Positions 8,507-18,022 are shown, numbered from the stretch's first letter. The stretch is 64,000 nt of DNA from JBDIAG01 sp047974565 (GCA_047974565.1 JBKECN010000037.1:1-64000), one strand, 5' to 3'. Notes: generated by a model from the letters alone, not told the origin. Numbers and translations are program-made.

Positions 8507-9295
8507 TCAGTGATGGTCGGACAGGCTGTCGGAGATGTACAGGGCAGACAGCAGCGTGAAGATATAGGCCTGCAGGAACTCCACCAGAAGCTCGAAGAAG
8601 GTCATCAGGATGGCCATCGCGAAGGGCCCGATGCTAAGGACCTTCATCAACGGTGAGCCTTCGATCAACAGGTACTCCCCACCCAGGGCCATCAGCAGCA
8701 GCAGGATGTGACCGGCGAACATGTTGCCGAAGAGCCGCAGCGCCAGGGTGACCGGCCGGGTGAAGAAGTACGTGATCAGTTCGATGATCAGGAGTGGCGG
8801 TACAAGCCAGCCGGGCAGGCCCTGCGGCACCAGGCCCGCGAAGTAGCCCAGGAAGCCCCGGCGTTTGAAGCCCAGGTACAGGTAGAGCAGCCACACGATC
8901 AGTGCGAGCCCGGCCGGGAAGCCGATGCGCGACATCGTCGGGTATTGCAGCACCGGGATCACGCCGAAGAGGTTGTTGACCAGGATGACCATGAAGAGCG
9001 CGAACAGCAGCGGCAGATAGGGCCGGAAGTTCTTCTCGCCCAGGAGGTCTCGCGCCAGAGAGTTGCGCACGATGCCGTAGGTGGACTCCCACAGCCACTG
9101 GCCCCGGCTCGGTACGACCTTGAGATTGCGGCTCCACATCAGCGCGAAGACACAGATCAGCACGGTCGACAGGACCATCAGCAGCATGGGCCGGGTGATG
9201 GCGAAATCGCCATGGCCGATGAGCGGCTGCCAGAAGTCCGAGGGGCCCGGAGGGACGAAGCCCTCGCCCTCGCTCGCAAGGTGAACTGGAATCAC
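8507..9295 (-). CDS. atpB: ATP synthase a subunit
   Basis: 262-residue integral membrane stator subunit that forms the proton half-channels. It has about six membrane segments, the essential arginine in TLALRLFGNMFAGH, and the C-terminal VEFLQAYIFTLLSALYI. GTG start at 9295 overlaps the stop of the upstream small membrane gene by four bases (GTGA). Confidence 0.97.
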   Translation of the reverse strand: MIPVHLASEGEGFVPPGPSDFWQPLIGHGDFAITRPMLLMVLSTVLICVFALMWSRNLKVVPSRGQWLWESTYGIVRNSLARDLLGEKNFRPYLPLLFALFMVILVNNLFGVIPVLQYPTMSRIGFPAGLALIVWLLYLYLGFKRRGFLGYFAGLVPQGLPGWLVPPLLIIELITYFFTRPVTLALRLFGNMFAGHILLLLMALGGEYLLIEGSPLMKVLSIGPFAMAILMTFFELLVEFLQAYIFTLLSALYISDSLSDHH

Positions 9296-9612
9296 CCGTG
9301 ATCCTCCGTTGTCGCGGCCTGTGTGGTCGTCACATCGGCATGCCGGTCAGTGGCAGCGTGTCGCCCCGTACCGTACCGGAACCAGACGACAGTCAGTGCA
9401 AACGCCATGCCCGCCAGCAGGCCGATGAGCACCAGCCACGACGAGCCGAGCCACCGGTCCAACAGGTAGGCGGGCAGGCCGAAGCCGATGAGTGAACTGA
9501 TCATGAGATTGAGGGCGCCGTAGCCGACGCTGTCCCGTTGGGCTTGGACGTCACCGAAACTCGGCAGGGCCTTGACTCGCAGGGGCACGTGCTCGCGTGA
9601 AGGCTTGCTCAA
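9292..9612 (-). CDS. AtpZ/AtpI-like small membrane protein of the ATP synthase operon
   Basis: 106 residues with two membrane segments (NLMISSLIGFGLPAYLLDRW and LVLIGLLAGMAFALTVVWF) and short charged tails. Two-helix proteins of the AtpZ/ATPase gca1 type precede atpB in many operons and are proposed to help c-ring assembly or magnesium/calcium handling. TTG start at 9612 with GGGAGTAGG upstream; a later start is possible. Overlaps atpB by four bases. First gene after the 475-bp gap, so the ATP synthase promoter probably lies upstream of it. Confidence 0.8.
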   Translation of the reverse strand: MSKPSREHVPLRVKALPSFGDVQAQRDSVGYGALNLMISSLIGFGLPAYLLDRWLGSSWLVLIGLLAGMAFALTVVWFRYGTGRHAATDRHADVTTTQAATTEDHG

Positions 9613-10087
9613 CGCGCACCTACTCCCATTTCGTCGTCCTCGGTCCGGCCCGGGGGCGAGGCTTAGTCAACCACGTTTCACCTGCACCGATGTCACCCGG
9701 GGGCTCATCCGGAGAGTCTGGATGCGCTTCGCCAGAGGTGGCTCGAGCGGGTCGCGGTGGCGCCTGGAGCCGACCGCCGGGCGAATCGCGCGGGACGCCG
9801 CCTCACGCACGTGCCCAGCCTGGCCGACCGGCCCGGCTCCCGCCACTTGTTGGCGAATTAGGCGATTCTCAATGCCGTGTATGGCCCGACTTCCACCGAC
9901 TCTTTTGCACCGCCGCGGGTCGCCGCGCCCGGCACCGCGGACGGTGTTCGCGTGCTCGATCTCACATCCCGGCAGGCCGTCGACCCCCGGGACCCTACCG
10001 GCAATTTCACCCAGACGCCGCTGGCCTCAGGCGTCGTGGACTCTGCCGTGGTGAGTACCGCCTGGTGGTGACGCGTTTGCAGGGTCC
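9613..10087. other. 475-bp non-coding gap, probable ATP synthase promoter region
   Basis: This gap separates atpI from the atpZ-like gene on the minus strand. Open frames on either strand here show no recognisable protein and overlap one another. The minus strand near 9662-9690 contains TTGACT, but no convincing -10 partner was identified. By position it should hold the promoter and leader of the ATP synthase operon. Confidence 0.5.
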
Positions 10088-10570
10088 TCATTCGTCGTAG
10101 ACGGGCAGCCGGGCCCGACGCAGCGCGAACTGCTGGGCCGCCAACCACCCGGCCGACACGATGACGACGGCCACGGCGAGGGCCATACCGGAGAGCCACT
10201 GGGCCTCGAAGAGAAGCACCAGCACCAAACCGAAGAGCATGACCTTGACGGCATAGGAGGCCAGAGCCACGGCCATCACGGACACCGGCGCGAGGCGGGC
10301 CGTGACCGACATCACGACCGCGGTGGCGCCGAAGAAGGCGATGACGGACAGGGTGCCGATGGCGCTGCCGGTCAGGCCGGGCACATCGGCGACGCCGAAG
10401 GCCACGCCGGTCAGGACCAGTCCGAGAAGGGCACTGGTCAGCAGCGGCCACTGCCACAGGACGGCCCGGTGGGAGCGCTGCCCCACCGAAGAACCCCGCC
10501 TGGACGAACCCCGCTTGGACGAACCCGCAGGTGGCTGGGCATCCGGTGTCGGCGATCTCACATCATCCAT
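10088..10570 (-). CDS. atpI: ATP synthase protein I-like membrane protein
   Basis: 160 residues. An Arg/Ser-rich N-terminus with three near-repeats (SSKRG, SSRRG, SSVGQ) is followed by four membrane segments (residues about 36-60, 66-92, 96-122, 126-150). Length and four-helix layout fit the ATP synthase I family, which assists c-ring assembly. ATG at 10570 with AGGGTG upstream. It is 43 bp after wecA and 475 bp before the rest of the atp operon, so it may be expressed with wecA instead. Confidence 0.7.
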   Translation of the reverse strand: MDDVRSPTPDAQPPAGSSKRGSSRRGSSVGQRSHRAVLWQWPLLTSALLGLVLTGVAFGVADVPGLTGSAIGTLSVIAFFGATAVVMSVTARLAPVSVMAVALASYAVKVMLFGLVLVLLFEAQWLSGMALAVAVVIVSAGWLAAQQFALRRARLPVYDE

Positions 10571-10613
10571 CCGCTGTTACACCCTCACGCCCGGCCCGGC
10601 TGCACTGCATCGC

Positions 10614-11729
10614 TCACTCCCCCGCTGCGCCGGACGAGACTGCCGCCGCCCGGCGTCCCGGCATGAGTGTCAGACCGATGCTGATCGCCACCGCCAGGAG
10701 CCAACTCGGCACCAGCACCTGCCAGGGAACGAAAGCGGTCAGGATCGCACCGAAGGCCAGCACCGCCGTCCACAGGCACATCAACCCGACCGCCCAGGCG
10801 TGGGAGTGGCCGAGGTCGAGCAGCCGGTGGTGCAGGTGCAGACGGTCGGCAGCGAACGGCGACTGCCCCTTGCCCACGCGTCGGATCACCGCGAGACCGA
10901 AGTCCATCAGGGGCAACATGAGCACCGCCACCGGCACGAGCATGGGCAGAAAGGCGGGCACCAACTGCCCCTGGGAGACGACCACCGGGTCGACCTGTCC
11001 GGTGATGGCGATGGAGGACGCAGCGATGAGCAGGCCGAGCTGCATCGACCCCGAGTCGCCCATGAAGATCCTGGCCGGATGCGCATTGTGCGGCAGGAAG
11101 CCCAGGCAGGTGCCGACCATGGCGATGATCACCAGTGCCGCCAGGCTCGAGTAGTCATACGGGCTGGCCTGCCTGGTGAGCAAGTAGGCATAGACGAAGA
11201 AGGCGCTGCCGGCCACCGCCATCACGCCGGCGGCCAGACCGTCCAGGCCGTCGATGAAGTTGACGGCGTTGACGCACACCACCACGACCAGGATGGTGAG
11301 CAGCAGGAACAGCCCACCCGAGCCAACGGTGACGCCCCCCAGCGGCAGTGAGACGATCTGCACGCCCTGCCAGGCCAACAGGCCCGCGGCGACCACTTGG
11401 CCGGCGAGCTTGGCCCACCATTCCAATCCCCAGATGTCGTCGATCGCACCGATGACCGAGATGAACACGGCGGCCCCGAGGATCCCCCAGGGTGACTGCC
11501 CGGAGTCGAAGACCGGATCCAGGAAGGGCATCGGCCGGGCGACGATGAAGCTCACCGCCAGCCCGATGACCATCGCCACCCCGCCCAGCCGAGGGGTGGG
11601 CACGGTGTGAACGTCGCGGTCGCGCGGCAGGGTCATCGCCCCGCGCTTCTCCGCGAAGCGACGCACCACCGGGGTCATGAGGTAGGTCGCCCCCGCGGCC
11701 ACCAGCATGACGAACAGGTACGCGCTCAT
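10614..11729 (-). CDS. wecA: Undecaprenyl-phosphate GlcNAc-1-phosphate transferase family (WecA/MraY superfamily)
   Basis: 371-residue polytopic membrane enzyme with about eleven segments. It has the superfamily motifs: VPTPRLGG, the aspartate pair in SVIGAIDDIWG, the catalytic NAVNFIDGLDGLAAG, and FMGDSGSMQLG followed by the histidine-rich RLHLHHRLLDLGHSH. It transfers a sugar-1-phosphate from UDP-sugar to a polyprenyl phosphate, starting cell-wall glycan or linkage-unit synthesis. ATG at 11729 overlaps the sua5 stop by four bases (ATGA), so the two genes are probably co-transcribed. Confidence 0.92.
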   Translation of the reverse strand: MSAYLFVMLVAAGATYLMTPVVRRFAEKRGAMTLPRDRDVHTVPTPRLGGVAMVIGLAVSFIVARPMPFLDPVFDSGQSPWGILGAAVFISVIGAIDDIWGLEWWAKLAGQVVAAGLLAWQGVQIVSLPLGGVTVGSGGLFLLLTILVVVVCVNAVNFIDGLDGLAAGVMAVAGSAFFVYAYLLTRQASPYDYSSLAALVIIAMVGTCLGFLPHNAHPARIFMGDSGSMQLGLLIAASSIAITGQVDPVVVSQGQLVPAFLPMLVPVAVLMLPLMDFGLAVIRRVGKGQSPFAADRLHLHHRLLDLGHSHAWAVGLMCLWTAVLAFGAILTAFVPWQVLVPSWLLAVAISIGLTLMPGRRAAAVSSGAAGE

Positions 11730-12889
11730 CCGCCGGGCGTCTCGCCGTCCCCGCCACGCCGGGAGAAGGCCGCGCGAGCGTCGTAGGTTTCGTCCCCAGG
11801 CTCATCCGGTGGACCCTGCCCCGGCGCCGACCGGGCGGTGAAAGCGGCGCGCGCGTCATAGGTCGCCGGGCCGCGAGCCCGGTCGGAGCGCGCTGCGTCA
11901 GCGCCCTCCTCGAGCCCGGCGGACGCCGAGGAGAAGTCCTGCTCCTCAAGCGCAGCCGAGGCCCGGGAGAAGTCGGGTTCCTCGAACTCTGCGGTGTCGG
12001 GTGTGAAGTCGAGCTCCTCCAGACCCAGACGAGCGGACGAGAAAGGCTCGTCGTCGTCGCGCAGGTCGCCGACCCCGGGGGCGGTGCTGTCGTCCACCAC
12101 GTCGACTCGGCTGGACGCCACGGCAGCGGCGGCGACCTCGTCCGTCGGCCCGCCAGCGCCCGGGTAGTCCTGGCCGGCCGGCGACCCGGGCTCCGGCGCC
12201 CCGTCAGCCTGCTCCGCGTCGTCGGAGTAGGCGTCGGAGGCATCGCCCGGCAACCTGACCGAGGGGACCGCTTCCTGAAGCTCGGCCAGGCCGATCGCCC
12301 CGGCTCGGACCACGACCGGTACGTCGCCCGTGGCATCGACGATCGTCGAGGGCATGGACCCGGCCAGGCGCCCCGATTCGAGGTAGACCTGAACCCCATC
12401 GCCCAGTTGCTGCTCGGCTTGCGCTGCCGTGCCCGCCGCTGGCCGTCCGCTGAGATTCGCCGAGGACACCGCCAGCGGCCCGCAGGTGCGCAGCAAGGCC
12501 AAGGCGACCGGATGGTCGGGCACCCGGATCGCCACCGTGCCCCCCGTGTCGCCCAGATCCCAGGCAAGCGACGGCTGGGCCCAACAGATGATCGTCAGTC
12601 CCCCAGGCCAGAAGGCCTCTGCGAGGGCGGTGATCTCGTCGCTGGGGTGCGCCGCGAGTGCTGCCAGCACATCCTTGCCGGCGATGAGCACCGGCGGGGG
12701 CATGGACCGGTCCCGGCCCTTGGCGGTCAGCAAGGCGTTGACCGCGCCCGGGTTGAAGGCGTCCGCGGCCACCCCATAGACGGTGTCGGTGGGCATCACG
12801 ACCAGCCCGCCGCGCCCGATCGCGGTGGCTGCGGTGCGCAACCCCTCTTCGCGTTGGGTGTCATCGGTGCAGTCGAAGGTGCGGCTCAC
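11726..12889 (-). CDS. sua5: L-threonylcarbamoyladenylate synthase with long repetitive C-terminal tail
   Basis: Makes threonylcarbamoyl-AMP for the tRNA t6A37 modification. The YrdC/Sua5 core covers residues 1-215, with GGLVVMPTDTVYGVAADAF, AKGRDRSMPPPVLI and PLAVSSANLSG. About 170 acidic residues follow that match no domain I know; they contain three [LF]EExDF-type motifs and two copies of TYDARAAF. GTG at 12889 (protein start VSRTFDCTDD) gives the usual N-terminus; an ATG at 12931 and the full frame to 12961 are alternatives. First gene of the minus-strand run into wecA. Confidence 0.9.
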   Translation of the reverse strand: MSRTFDCTDDTQREEGLRTAATAIGRGGLVVMPTDTVYGVAADAFNPGAVNALLTAKGRDRSMPPPVLIAGKDVLAALAAHPSDEITALAEAFWPGGLTIICWAQPSLAWDLGDTGGTVAIRVPDHPVALALLRTCGPLAVSSANLSGRPAAGTAAQAEQQLGDGVQVYLESGRLAGSMPSTIVDATGDVPVVVRAGAIGLAELQEAVPSVRLPGDASDAYSDDAEQADGAPEPGSPAGQDYPGAGGPTDEVAAAAVASSRVDVVDDSTAPGVGDLRDDDEPFSSARLGLEELDFTPDTAEFEEPDFSRASAALEEQDFSSASAGLEEGADAARSDRARGPATYDARAAFTARSAPGQGPPDEPGDETYDARAAFSRRGGDGETPGG

Positions 12890-13022
12890 GCGGCCAAGTC
12901 TGGCAGGGGCCGGACGGTGGCCATCGCACATCCGCGGCAGTTCTCCCGGTTCCTCGTCCACTGCGCCTGTTCATCCCGGGACGGCAGGGACGTGTGCGAC
13001 GAATGTGACTCGACGCACGCTC

Positions 13023-13065
13023 CAGTGAACACAAACGCGTCTGAGAGACACATTTGGGTACACCC
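13023..13065 (-). repeat. Dispersed dyad repeat, single copy
   Basis: Begins CAGTGAACAC and ends GGGTACACCC, with CGTCTGAGAGACACATTTG between. Clearly related to the B units at 35565, 35777 and 35961 and to the copy at 42111. Read on the minus strand it follows the family consensus GTGTAC..AAA to GTGTTCAC. Confidence 0.8.
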
Positions 13066-13162
13066 GAGCACACCTATCTCGCCGCACCCGCGTGCACCCG
13101 GTGGCCCCGGCGCACCGAGACAACGGCCTGTCGCGTGCAGACAAGTAACGGCCGACCAGGCT

Positions 13163-13177
13163 GGTGAGACTGTCACC
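13163..13177. promoter_or_regulatory. Possible operator palindrome upstream of the alcohol dehydrogenase
   Basis: GGTGAGACTGTCACC: perfect GGTGA/TCACC arms around a 5-bp centre, 168 bp before the start codon. Short palindromes occur by chance, so this is a weak call. Confidence 0.25.
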
Positions 13178-13344
13178 ACCCGTAGCACCTGACCTTGGGC
13201 GAGGGCACCAGGAGGCACCCGCGACCGACAGCGACACCTGCGCCGACACCGACCCGACTGTCCCTGCTTCCCTTCCCGTTCCGATCCGCAGGCAACCACC
13301 TACTCGCGCACACCCACCCGGGCACCATCAACGGAGGAAAACTC

Positions 13345-14469
13345 ATGTCCAGCAACGATCTTCGTGACATCACGGTGGCCGTCGCCCGAGCCAAGGGCGA
13401 GCCCTTCACGGTGGAACCGGCGCGCATCCGGGGACCCCGCCAGGACGAGGTGTTGGTGCGGGTCGTGGCTACCGGCCTCTGCCATACCGACCTCATCGTC
13501 CGGGACCAGTTCTACCCCGTGCCGCTCCCCGCCGTGCTCGGCCACGAAGGCTCCGGGGTGGTGGAGGAGGTGGGCCCCGACGTGGTCTCGCTGGCCCCGG
13601 GTGACCCGGTGGTGCTCTCGTACGGCTTCTGCGGCGCGTGTGCCCAGTGTGCTCGCGGTCTTCCCGGGTACTGCGCCACTTTCTTCGGCCGCAACTTCGG
13701 CGGGGCCGACCTGGACGGCAGCACCGCCCTCTCCACCCCGGACGGAGACCCGCTGCACGACCACTTCTTTGCCCAGAGCTCCTTCGCCACGCATGCGATC
13801 GCGCGTGAGTCGAACGCGGTCAAGGTCCCGCAGGAGGCGCCGCTGGCCCTGTTGGGGCCGCTCGGATGTGGCATCCAGACCGGCGCCGGGGCAGTGATCA
13901 ACAGCCTGCAGGTTCGGCCTGGCTCGAGTTTCGTGGCGCTGGGTGCCGGCGCGGTCGGGCTCTCGGCGGTGATGGCGGCTCGGGTGGCCGGGGCATCCAC
14001 CATCGTCGCGGTCGACGTGGTCGAGTCTCGGTTGGACCTGGCCCGTGAACTCGGCGCCACCCACACGGTGAACACCCGGGTGACGGACCTCACCGAGGGC
14101 GTTCGCGAGGTCACCGGTGGTGGAGCCGACACGGCCCTGGAGTCCACCGGACGTCCCGACGTGCTCGCCCAGGGCATCGAGGCGCTCGGCCCGCTGGGTC
14201 AGATCGGGGTCGTCGGCGCACCGCCGCTGGGCACCCCGGCCGAGTTCGACGTGAACAACCTGTTGCTCGGCGGACGCTGCATCCGCGGAATCGTCGAAGG
14301 CGACTCCGTGCCATCGGTGTTCATCCCGCAGTTGATCGAGTTGCACCGGCAGGGGCGTTTCCCGTTCGACCGGCTGATCACCGAGTACACCCTGGATCAG
14401 ATCAACGAGGCCGACCGGGACAGCACCGAGGGTTCCACCCTGAAGGCCATCCTCCGGATGCCGAGCTGA
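13345..14469 (+). CDS. Zinc-dependent NAD(P) alcohol dehydrogenase (aryl-alcohol type)
   Basis: 374-residue medium-chain dehydrogenase. Catalytic zinc ligands are Cys46 and His67 with Glu68 (GLCHTD, GHEGSG) plus the later GPLGCGIQTG cysteine; the structural zinc site is Cys96, 99, 102 and 110. The NAD-binding GAGAVGLSAV starts near residue 200. The FGRNFGGADLDG insert and overall layout resemble aryl/benzyl alcohol dehydrogenases; substrate is unproven. ATG at 13345 is supported by GGAGG eight bases upstream. An AraC regulator lies convergent downstream and may control it. Confidence 0.92.
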   Translation: MSSNDLRDITVAVARAKGEPFTVEPARIRGPRQDEVLVRVVATGLCHTDLIVRDQFYPVPLPAVLGHEGSGVVEEVGPDVVSLAPGDPVVLSYGFCGACAQCARGLPGYCATFFGRNFGGADLDGSTALSTPDGDPLHDHFFAQSSFATHAIARESNAVKVPQEAPLALLGPLGCGIQTGAGAVINSLQVRPGSSFVALGAGAVGLSAVMAARVAGASTIVAVDVVESRLDLARELGATHTVNTRVTDLTEGVREVTGGGADTALESTGRPDVLAQGIEALGPLGQIGVVGAPPLGTPAEFDVNNLLLGGRCIRGIVEGDSVPSVFIPQLIELHRQGRFPFDRLITEYTLDQINEADRDSTEGSTLKAILRMPS

Positions 14470-14659
14470 GAATCATCCCCTCGCGTGCCACGCAGAATGA
14501 GCATCCGCCCGATCCCCACTCACCGGGGACGGGGCGCAATGCCGATCGCCGGGAGCACCCGCGCAGCCCGACCTGGACACCCGGGCGCACCCGGGCGACC
14601 GATCACGCCGACAACAACCAGCTCCCGCCGCCACCGCCCAAGGTCAGACCCGATGCGGA

Positions 14660-15733
14660 TCACGCTGAGTCCACACCGCGCCATCTCGGGCGACCGGGCG
14701 CGGCTGCCTGACGGCGAAAGTCGCTGGGGGACAGTCCGAACTCGGCCCGGAAGGCCCGGGACAGCCAGGGCTGGTCGAACACTCCACACCCCGCGGCCAG
14801 CGCCGAGATCGTGCGCCCCGACTGCTGTGGGTCGGCCAACGCCCGCCGAATCGAGGCCAGCCGACGGCTCCGGACCAACGCGGTGAAGGTTGTGGACCGA
14901 GTGGCGAGCAGCCGTTGCAGAGTGCGGGCGGACAGGTGGTGCTCGGCGGCGACCGAGGCCAGGGTCATCGCGGGATCGTGAAGATTCGCCTCGATATAGG
15001 CAATGACGTGATCGGCCAGCAGGTCGGGCTCGGCCTCGGCAGCCTCGTCGAGGGTGTCCAGGAGCACCGCGTTGAGCAGGGCGATCCCCGCAGCCCGCAG
15101 ATGCTGGACGGCCCCGCCCGGCAAGCCCGTGAGGTCTGTCCTCGGCTCACCGACCGCTCCGGCGGCAGTCGTCCGCGCTCCGCCATCGAGTGCATCGACA
15201 TCACGGGGCCCGCGCACGTCTCCCGGCACATCGACCGTTGGACCGCCGACGAGCGAACGCAGATACGAGGCGAATGCCTGGCCGGGGCCGCCGGTGGCCG
15301 CCACGGGTTGACCCATCAGGTGTCGCAGCCGAGCACCGGTCAGGCCCACGTCGCCCCTGTCCACCGTCATCACGCTGACCTGCCAGGCCTCGTGCTTGGT
15401 GATCCGGTAGGCACGGCTCGTGTCGTACAGGGCGAACTCCCCCGGGCCTATGGTCACCTCCACCCCGTCCTGCTCGATGGTGGCGCGACCGCGGACCATC
15501 AGGCAGACCTTGAGCAGGTCAATCGGGTTGCGCCGGACCATGTCATCGCCGCGCACCAGGTGTTGCTGGGTGCCCCAAATGCCGTAGACGCCGATGTCGT
15601 CCAGCGGCATCCACCGGTAGTCGCCGGCCACGTCCGGGCCGGGCGTGAGCCGGGTCGGGACAGCGCGCAGGCCCCCGAAGCTGGAGGCCATCGCGCCGCG
15701 CCACCGCTCGCTGTCCAGCAGCGGCAGGGCCAT
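14660..15733 (-). CDS. AraC-family transcriptional regulator
   Basis: 357 residues. The N-terminal domain (1-130) is the cupin-like AraC-binding type (IGPGEFALYDTSRAYRI), the C-terminal 100 residues hold the double helix-turn-helix (TLASVAAEHHLSARTLQRLL and DQPWLSRAFRAEFGLSPSDFR). This layout matches regulators of aromatic or alcohol catabolism. The central region (155-205) is low-complexity Gly/Asp/Ala. Converges on the alcohol dehydrogenase, a plausible target. Three TCATCGGG repeats lie just upstream (15742-15765). Confidence 0.9.
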   Translation of the reverse strand: MALPLLDSERWRGAMASSFGGLRAVPTRLTPGPDVAGDYRWMPLDDIGVYGIWGTQQHLVRGDDMVRRNPIDLLKVCLMVRGRATIEQDGVEVTIGPGEFALYDTSRAYRITKHEAWQVSVMTVDRGDVGLTGARLRHLMGQPVAATGGPGQAFASYLRSLVGGPTVDVPGDVRGPRDVDALDGGARTTAAGAVGEPRTDLTGLPGGAVQHLRAAGIALLNAVLLDTLDEAAEAEPDLLADHVIAYIEANLHDPAMTLASVAAEHHLSARTLQRLLATRSTTFTALVRSRRLASIRRALADPQQSGRTISALAAGCGVFDQPWLSRAFRAEFGLSPSDFRRQAAAPGRPRWRGVDSA

Positions 15734-15939
15734 GGTCGCCTCGTCATCGGGTCATCGGGTCATCGGGCACGGCGCGTGCACGCCGTGGGGCCATTGTGAC
15801 CACGCTCACATACCGGCACAACCAGCGACCGGCCACCCGAGGCGAGCCGCGAAGCGGGCTCTCCGTCCAGTGGATAACGCGGCCCGCGGTCCGGGCCGAC
15901 TCCGCGCCCCAGGCGACGACGCCTGCGCGGCAGGGCCAC

Positions 15940-17748
15940 TCACTCCTTCGCCGTGCACACCACCCGGTTGGCGGCGATGTACGAGGTGACCATCTTCTCC
16001 CGCTTCACTTCCACCTCGCCCTGGCTGAAGATCCGGGTGACCGTGACGTCGAACCCGCTGGAGGGCGATTGGGGCGTGCAGGAGGAGCGGCTGTCCTCGA
16101 TGGTGCGAGGTGAGCGGTAGTTGTACCGGCCGGAGGTCTCGGAGGTGATGTCGTACACCTTCGTGCTCCAGAACTGGGTGTTGACCTTGCCGTCGCCCAC
16201 CCAGGTCCGGATCAGCACCCCATGGTCTGTGTCGTTGGTGAACTTCAGATCCACGTTGGGATAGTTGACGGTGGCCTCGCGACCCACCGGGTAGCGCGAG
16301 ATGTACAGCGAGTGCGCCTTGTGCTCGACGTCCTCGAGGCCGGCGAAGTAGGCCCCGTTGAACAGGGTGGTGGCGACCTGCGAGACCCCACCGCCAGTTC
16401 CAGTGGTCATCCGGCCGTTCATGATCACCGGCGCGCCTCGGTAGCCCTTCTCCCGGGTGCGCGGCCCGAGCACCTCGTTCATCGAGAAGGTCTCGCCCGG
16501 CGCCAGGTAGGTGCCATTGATGGTGTCGGCGGCGATGGTGATGTTCTCCCGCCGGGCGGAGCTACCGGTCATCCGGGTCGCGAACTCCGAGATCGGCTCC
16601 TGTACTCCGGCGGCTTCGAGGTCGGCGGTGCTCACCGCTGGGTCGACCACGTCAGTGGGGACCTGCCCGGTGCGGTCCGCTGCGGCGAAGGCGTCCTCCA
16701 GGGCGAGCGCGGCCGGCGCGGCCTCGATCGAGACCCCGGCCACCGAGGGAACCACTCGGGGGGTGCCCTCGACGAACTCGAACCGGGCGTCCTGGGCCTC
16801 GGCGGCGACTCCCTGCCCGGAGTTCACCAGGATCTCGGCCAGCGCCTCACCGTCGACCGATCCCACCAGCGCGCCGTCGCGAGCCTCGATCACCAGGGCC
16901 GGCGCATAGTCCGCGGGTGCCAGCCGCACGGTGGCCTCCCCCACCTGCAAATGCACCTCACCACTGGTGGCCGGCTCGGCGAACCCGCTCACCAGTTCGT
17001 CTACGTCGGTGGAGTCGATGTCGGGAATCCGGTCGGCGGCCGGCAGCACCACCGGATCCTGTTGGAGCCACTGATCGATCACGGCCTGGGGGGCCGCGTC
17101 CCGGTCGACACCGGTGCCCACCACCGGGTCGGTCCGAGTGATGGTTCCCCCGGCCAGGCTCACCGCCCCGTCCACCGGTTCGGTGCCCAACTCAGCAGAC
17201 AACCGGCGCAGTTCGTCGTCGAGTCCGGCCTCGTCGACGAGGATCACCGGCGCAACGCTGGTCTGGCCCTGCAGCCTGCTGACAACCAGCCGTGGATCGA
17301 GGGTGAAGCCGACCGCCCGATGCACGGTGGCCTCCTCGTCCACCCGCAAGCCCGCCGCAGTCGGGTCCAGGACACCACCAGCCCCGTCCAAGGTCACTGG
17401 AACGTCGGCGGTGGCACGCTCGGCGAGACCCTCGCGCAGGGCACCGGCTGGATCGGCGCCCAGAGCGATACCCGCTACCTGGGCGTCCTGCCCGGCCCGT
17501 TCGGCGGCCACCGCCGCCACGGCGAGGTAACCGATGACGGTGGCTGCAACCGCACCCACGAGCCACCAGAGTCCACGCCGGCCGCCCGGCCACCGACCGG
17601 CGGCGTCGGCGACCGGGTCAGGGCCCGTCGTTGGGCTCGAGCCCTCGGACGAGTGTGCGGACACGGGCGCGGGAGGGCTCGGCGGCTGCGCGCCGCCGGC
17701 CTGGGTCTGGTCTGTCATCGGGTGCGACTCTCGCACTGAACGCGGCAC
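15940..17748 (-). CDS. VanW-family cell-surface protein
   Basis: 602 residues: a proline-rich cytoplasmic N-terminus (1-55), one membrane segment (about 60-80), two YoaR-like peptidoglycan-binding-type regions (about 85-330), then the VanW domain (about 390-550) with RENITIAADTINGTYLAPGE, GGGVSQVATTLFNGAYFAG and SRYPVGREATV. VanW proteins occur beside vancomycin-resistance genes but the molecular role is unknown; the position suggests an extracellular envelope function. GTG at 17748 is preferred because GAGGTGGAG precedes it by two bases; an ATG at 17718 is the alternative. Confidence 0.88.
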   Translation of the reverse strand: MPRSVRESHPMTDQTQAGGAQPPSPPAPVSAHSSEGSSPTTGPDPVADAAGRWPGGRRGLWWLVGAVAATVIGYLAVAAVAAERAGQDAQVAGIALGADPAGALREGLAERATADVPVTLDGAGGVLDPTAAGLRVDEEATVHRAVGFTLDPRLVVSRLQGQTSVAPVILVDEAGLDDELRRLSAELGTEPVDGAVSLAGGTITRTDPVVGTGVDRDAAPQAVIDQWLQQDPVVLPAADRIPDIDSTDVDELVSGFAEPATSGEVHLQVGEATVRLAPADYAPALVIEARDGALVGSVDGEALAEILVNSGQGVAAEAQDARFEFVEGTPRVVPSVAGVSIEAAPAALALEDAFAAADRTGQVPTDVVDPAVSTADLEAAGVQEPISEFATRMTGSSARRENITIAADTINGTYLAPGETFSMNEVLGPRTREKGYRGAPVIMNGRMTTGTGGGVSQVATTLFNGAYFAGLEDVEHKAHSLYISRYPVGREATVNYPNVDLKFTNDTDHGVLIRTWVGDGKVNTQFWSTKVYDITSETSGRYNYRSPRTIEDSRSSCTPQSPSSGFDVTVTRIFSQGEVEVKREKMVTSYIAANRVVCTAKE

Positions 17749-18022
17749 TACTCCACCTCGATCACTATTTCTACCGAAGTGCCTAGTATTTCATGCACTC
17801 GCTGGGCGGGCAGGGACGCCGAGGGTGTGATCGCTCACCACGGCGCACGCGGAGCGAGGCCGCCGGGTGGGGCCGCGATGGGCGATGGCGTGACCGCAGG
17901 TGAGCCCGGCTATGGGTAAGCCGGCCCAGACGTGCCTGGGCGGCGCGCCGTTCGCAACCAGGCCTGTGAAAGGCCAGCCTTGGCGTCGAGCGAGCCGGCA
18001 GGCGACTGCGTCGAGCGAGCTG

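Larger units (their letters stand above)
12890..13344. other. 455-bp intergenic region between sua5 and the alcohol dehydrogenase
   Basis: Divergent promoter region. It contains one copy of the dispersed 43-bp dyad (13023-13065) and a short palindrome at 13163-13177. Open frames here are short, overlap each other and resemble no family. Confidence 0.6.

Noticed and set aside
9597..10100. Plus-strand open frames in the atp gap as possible genes
   Set aside because: Two overlapping frames of similar length, no conserved motif and no clear ribosome binding site.
10470..10530. GAACCCC repeats as another block of the 18-bp family
   Set aside because: Period is 15 bp and they encode the SSKRG/SSRRG repeats of the AtpI N-terminus, so they are better explained as coding.
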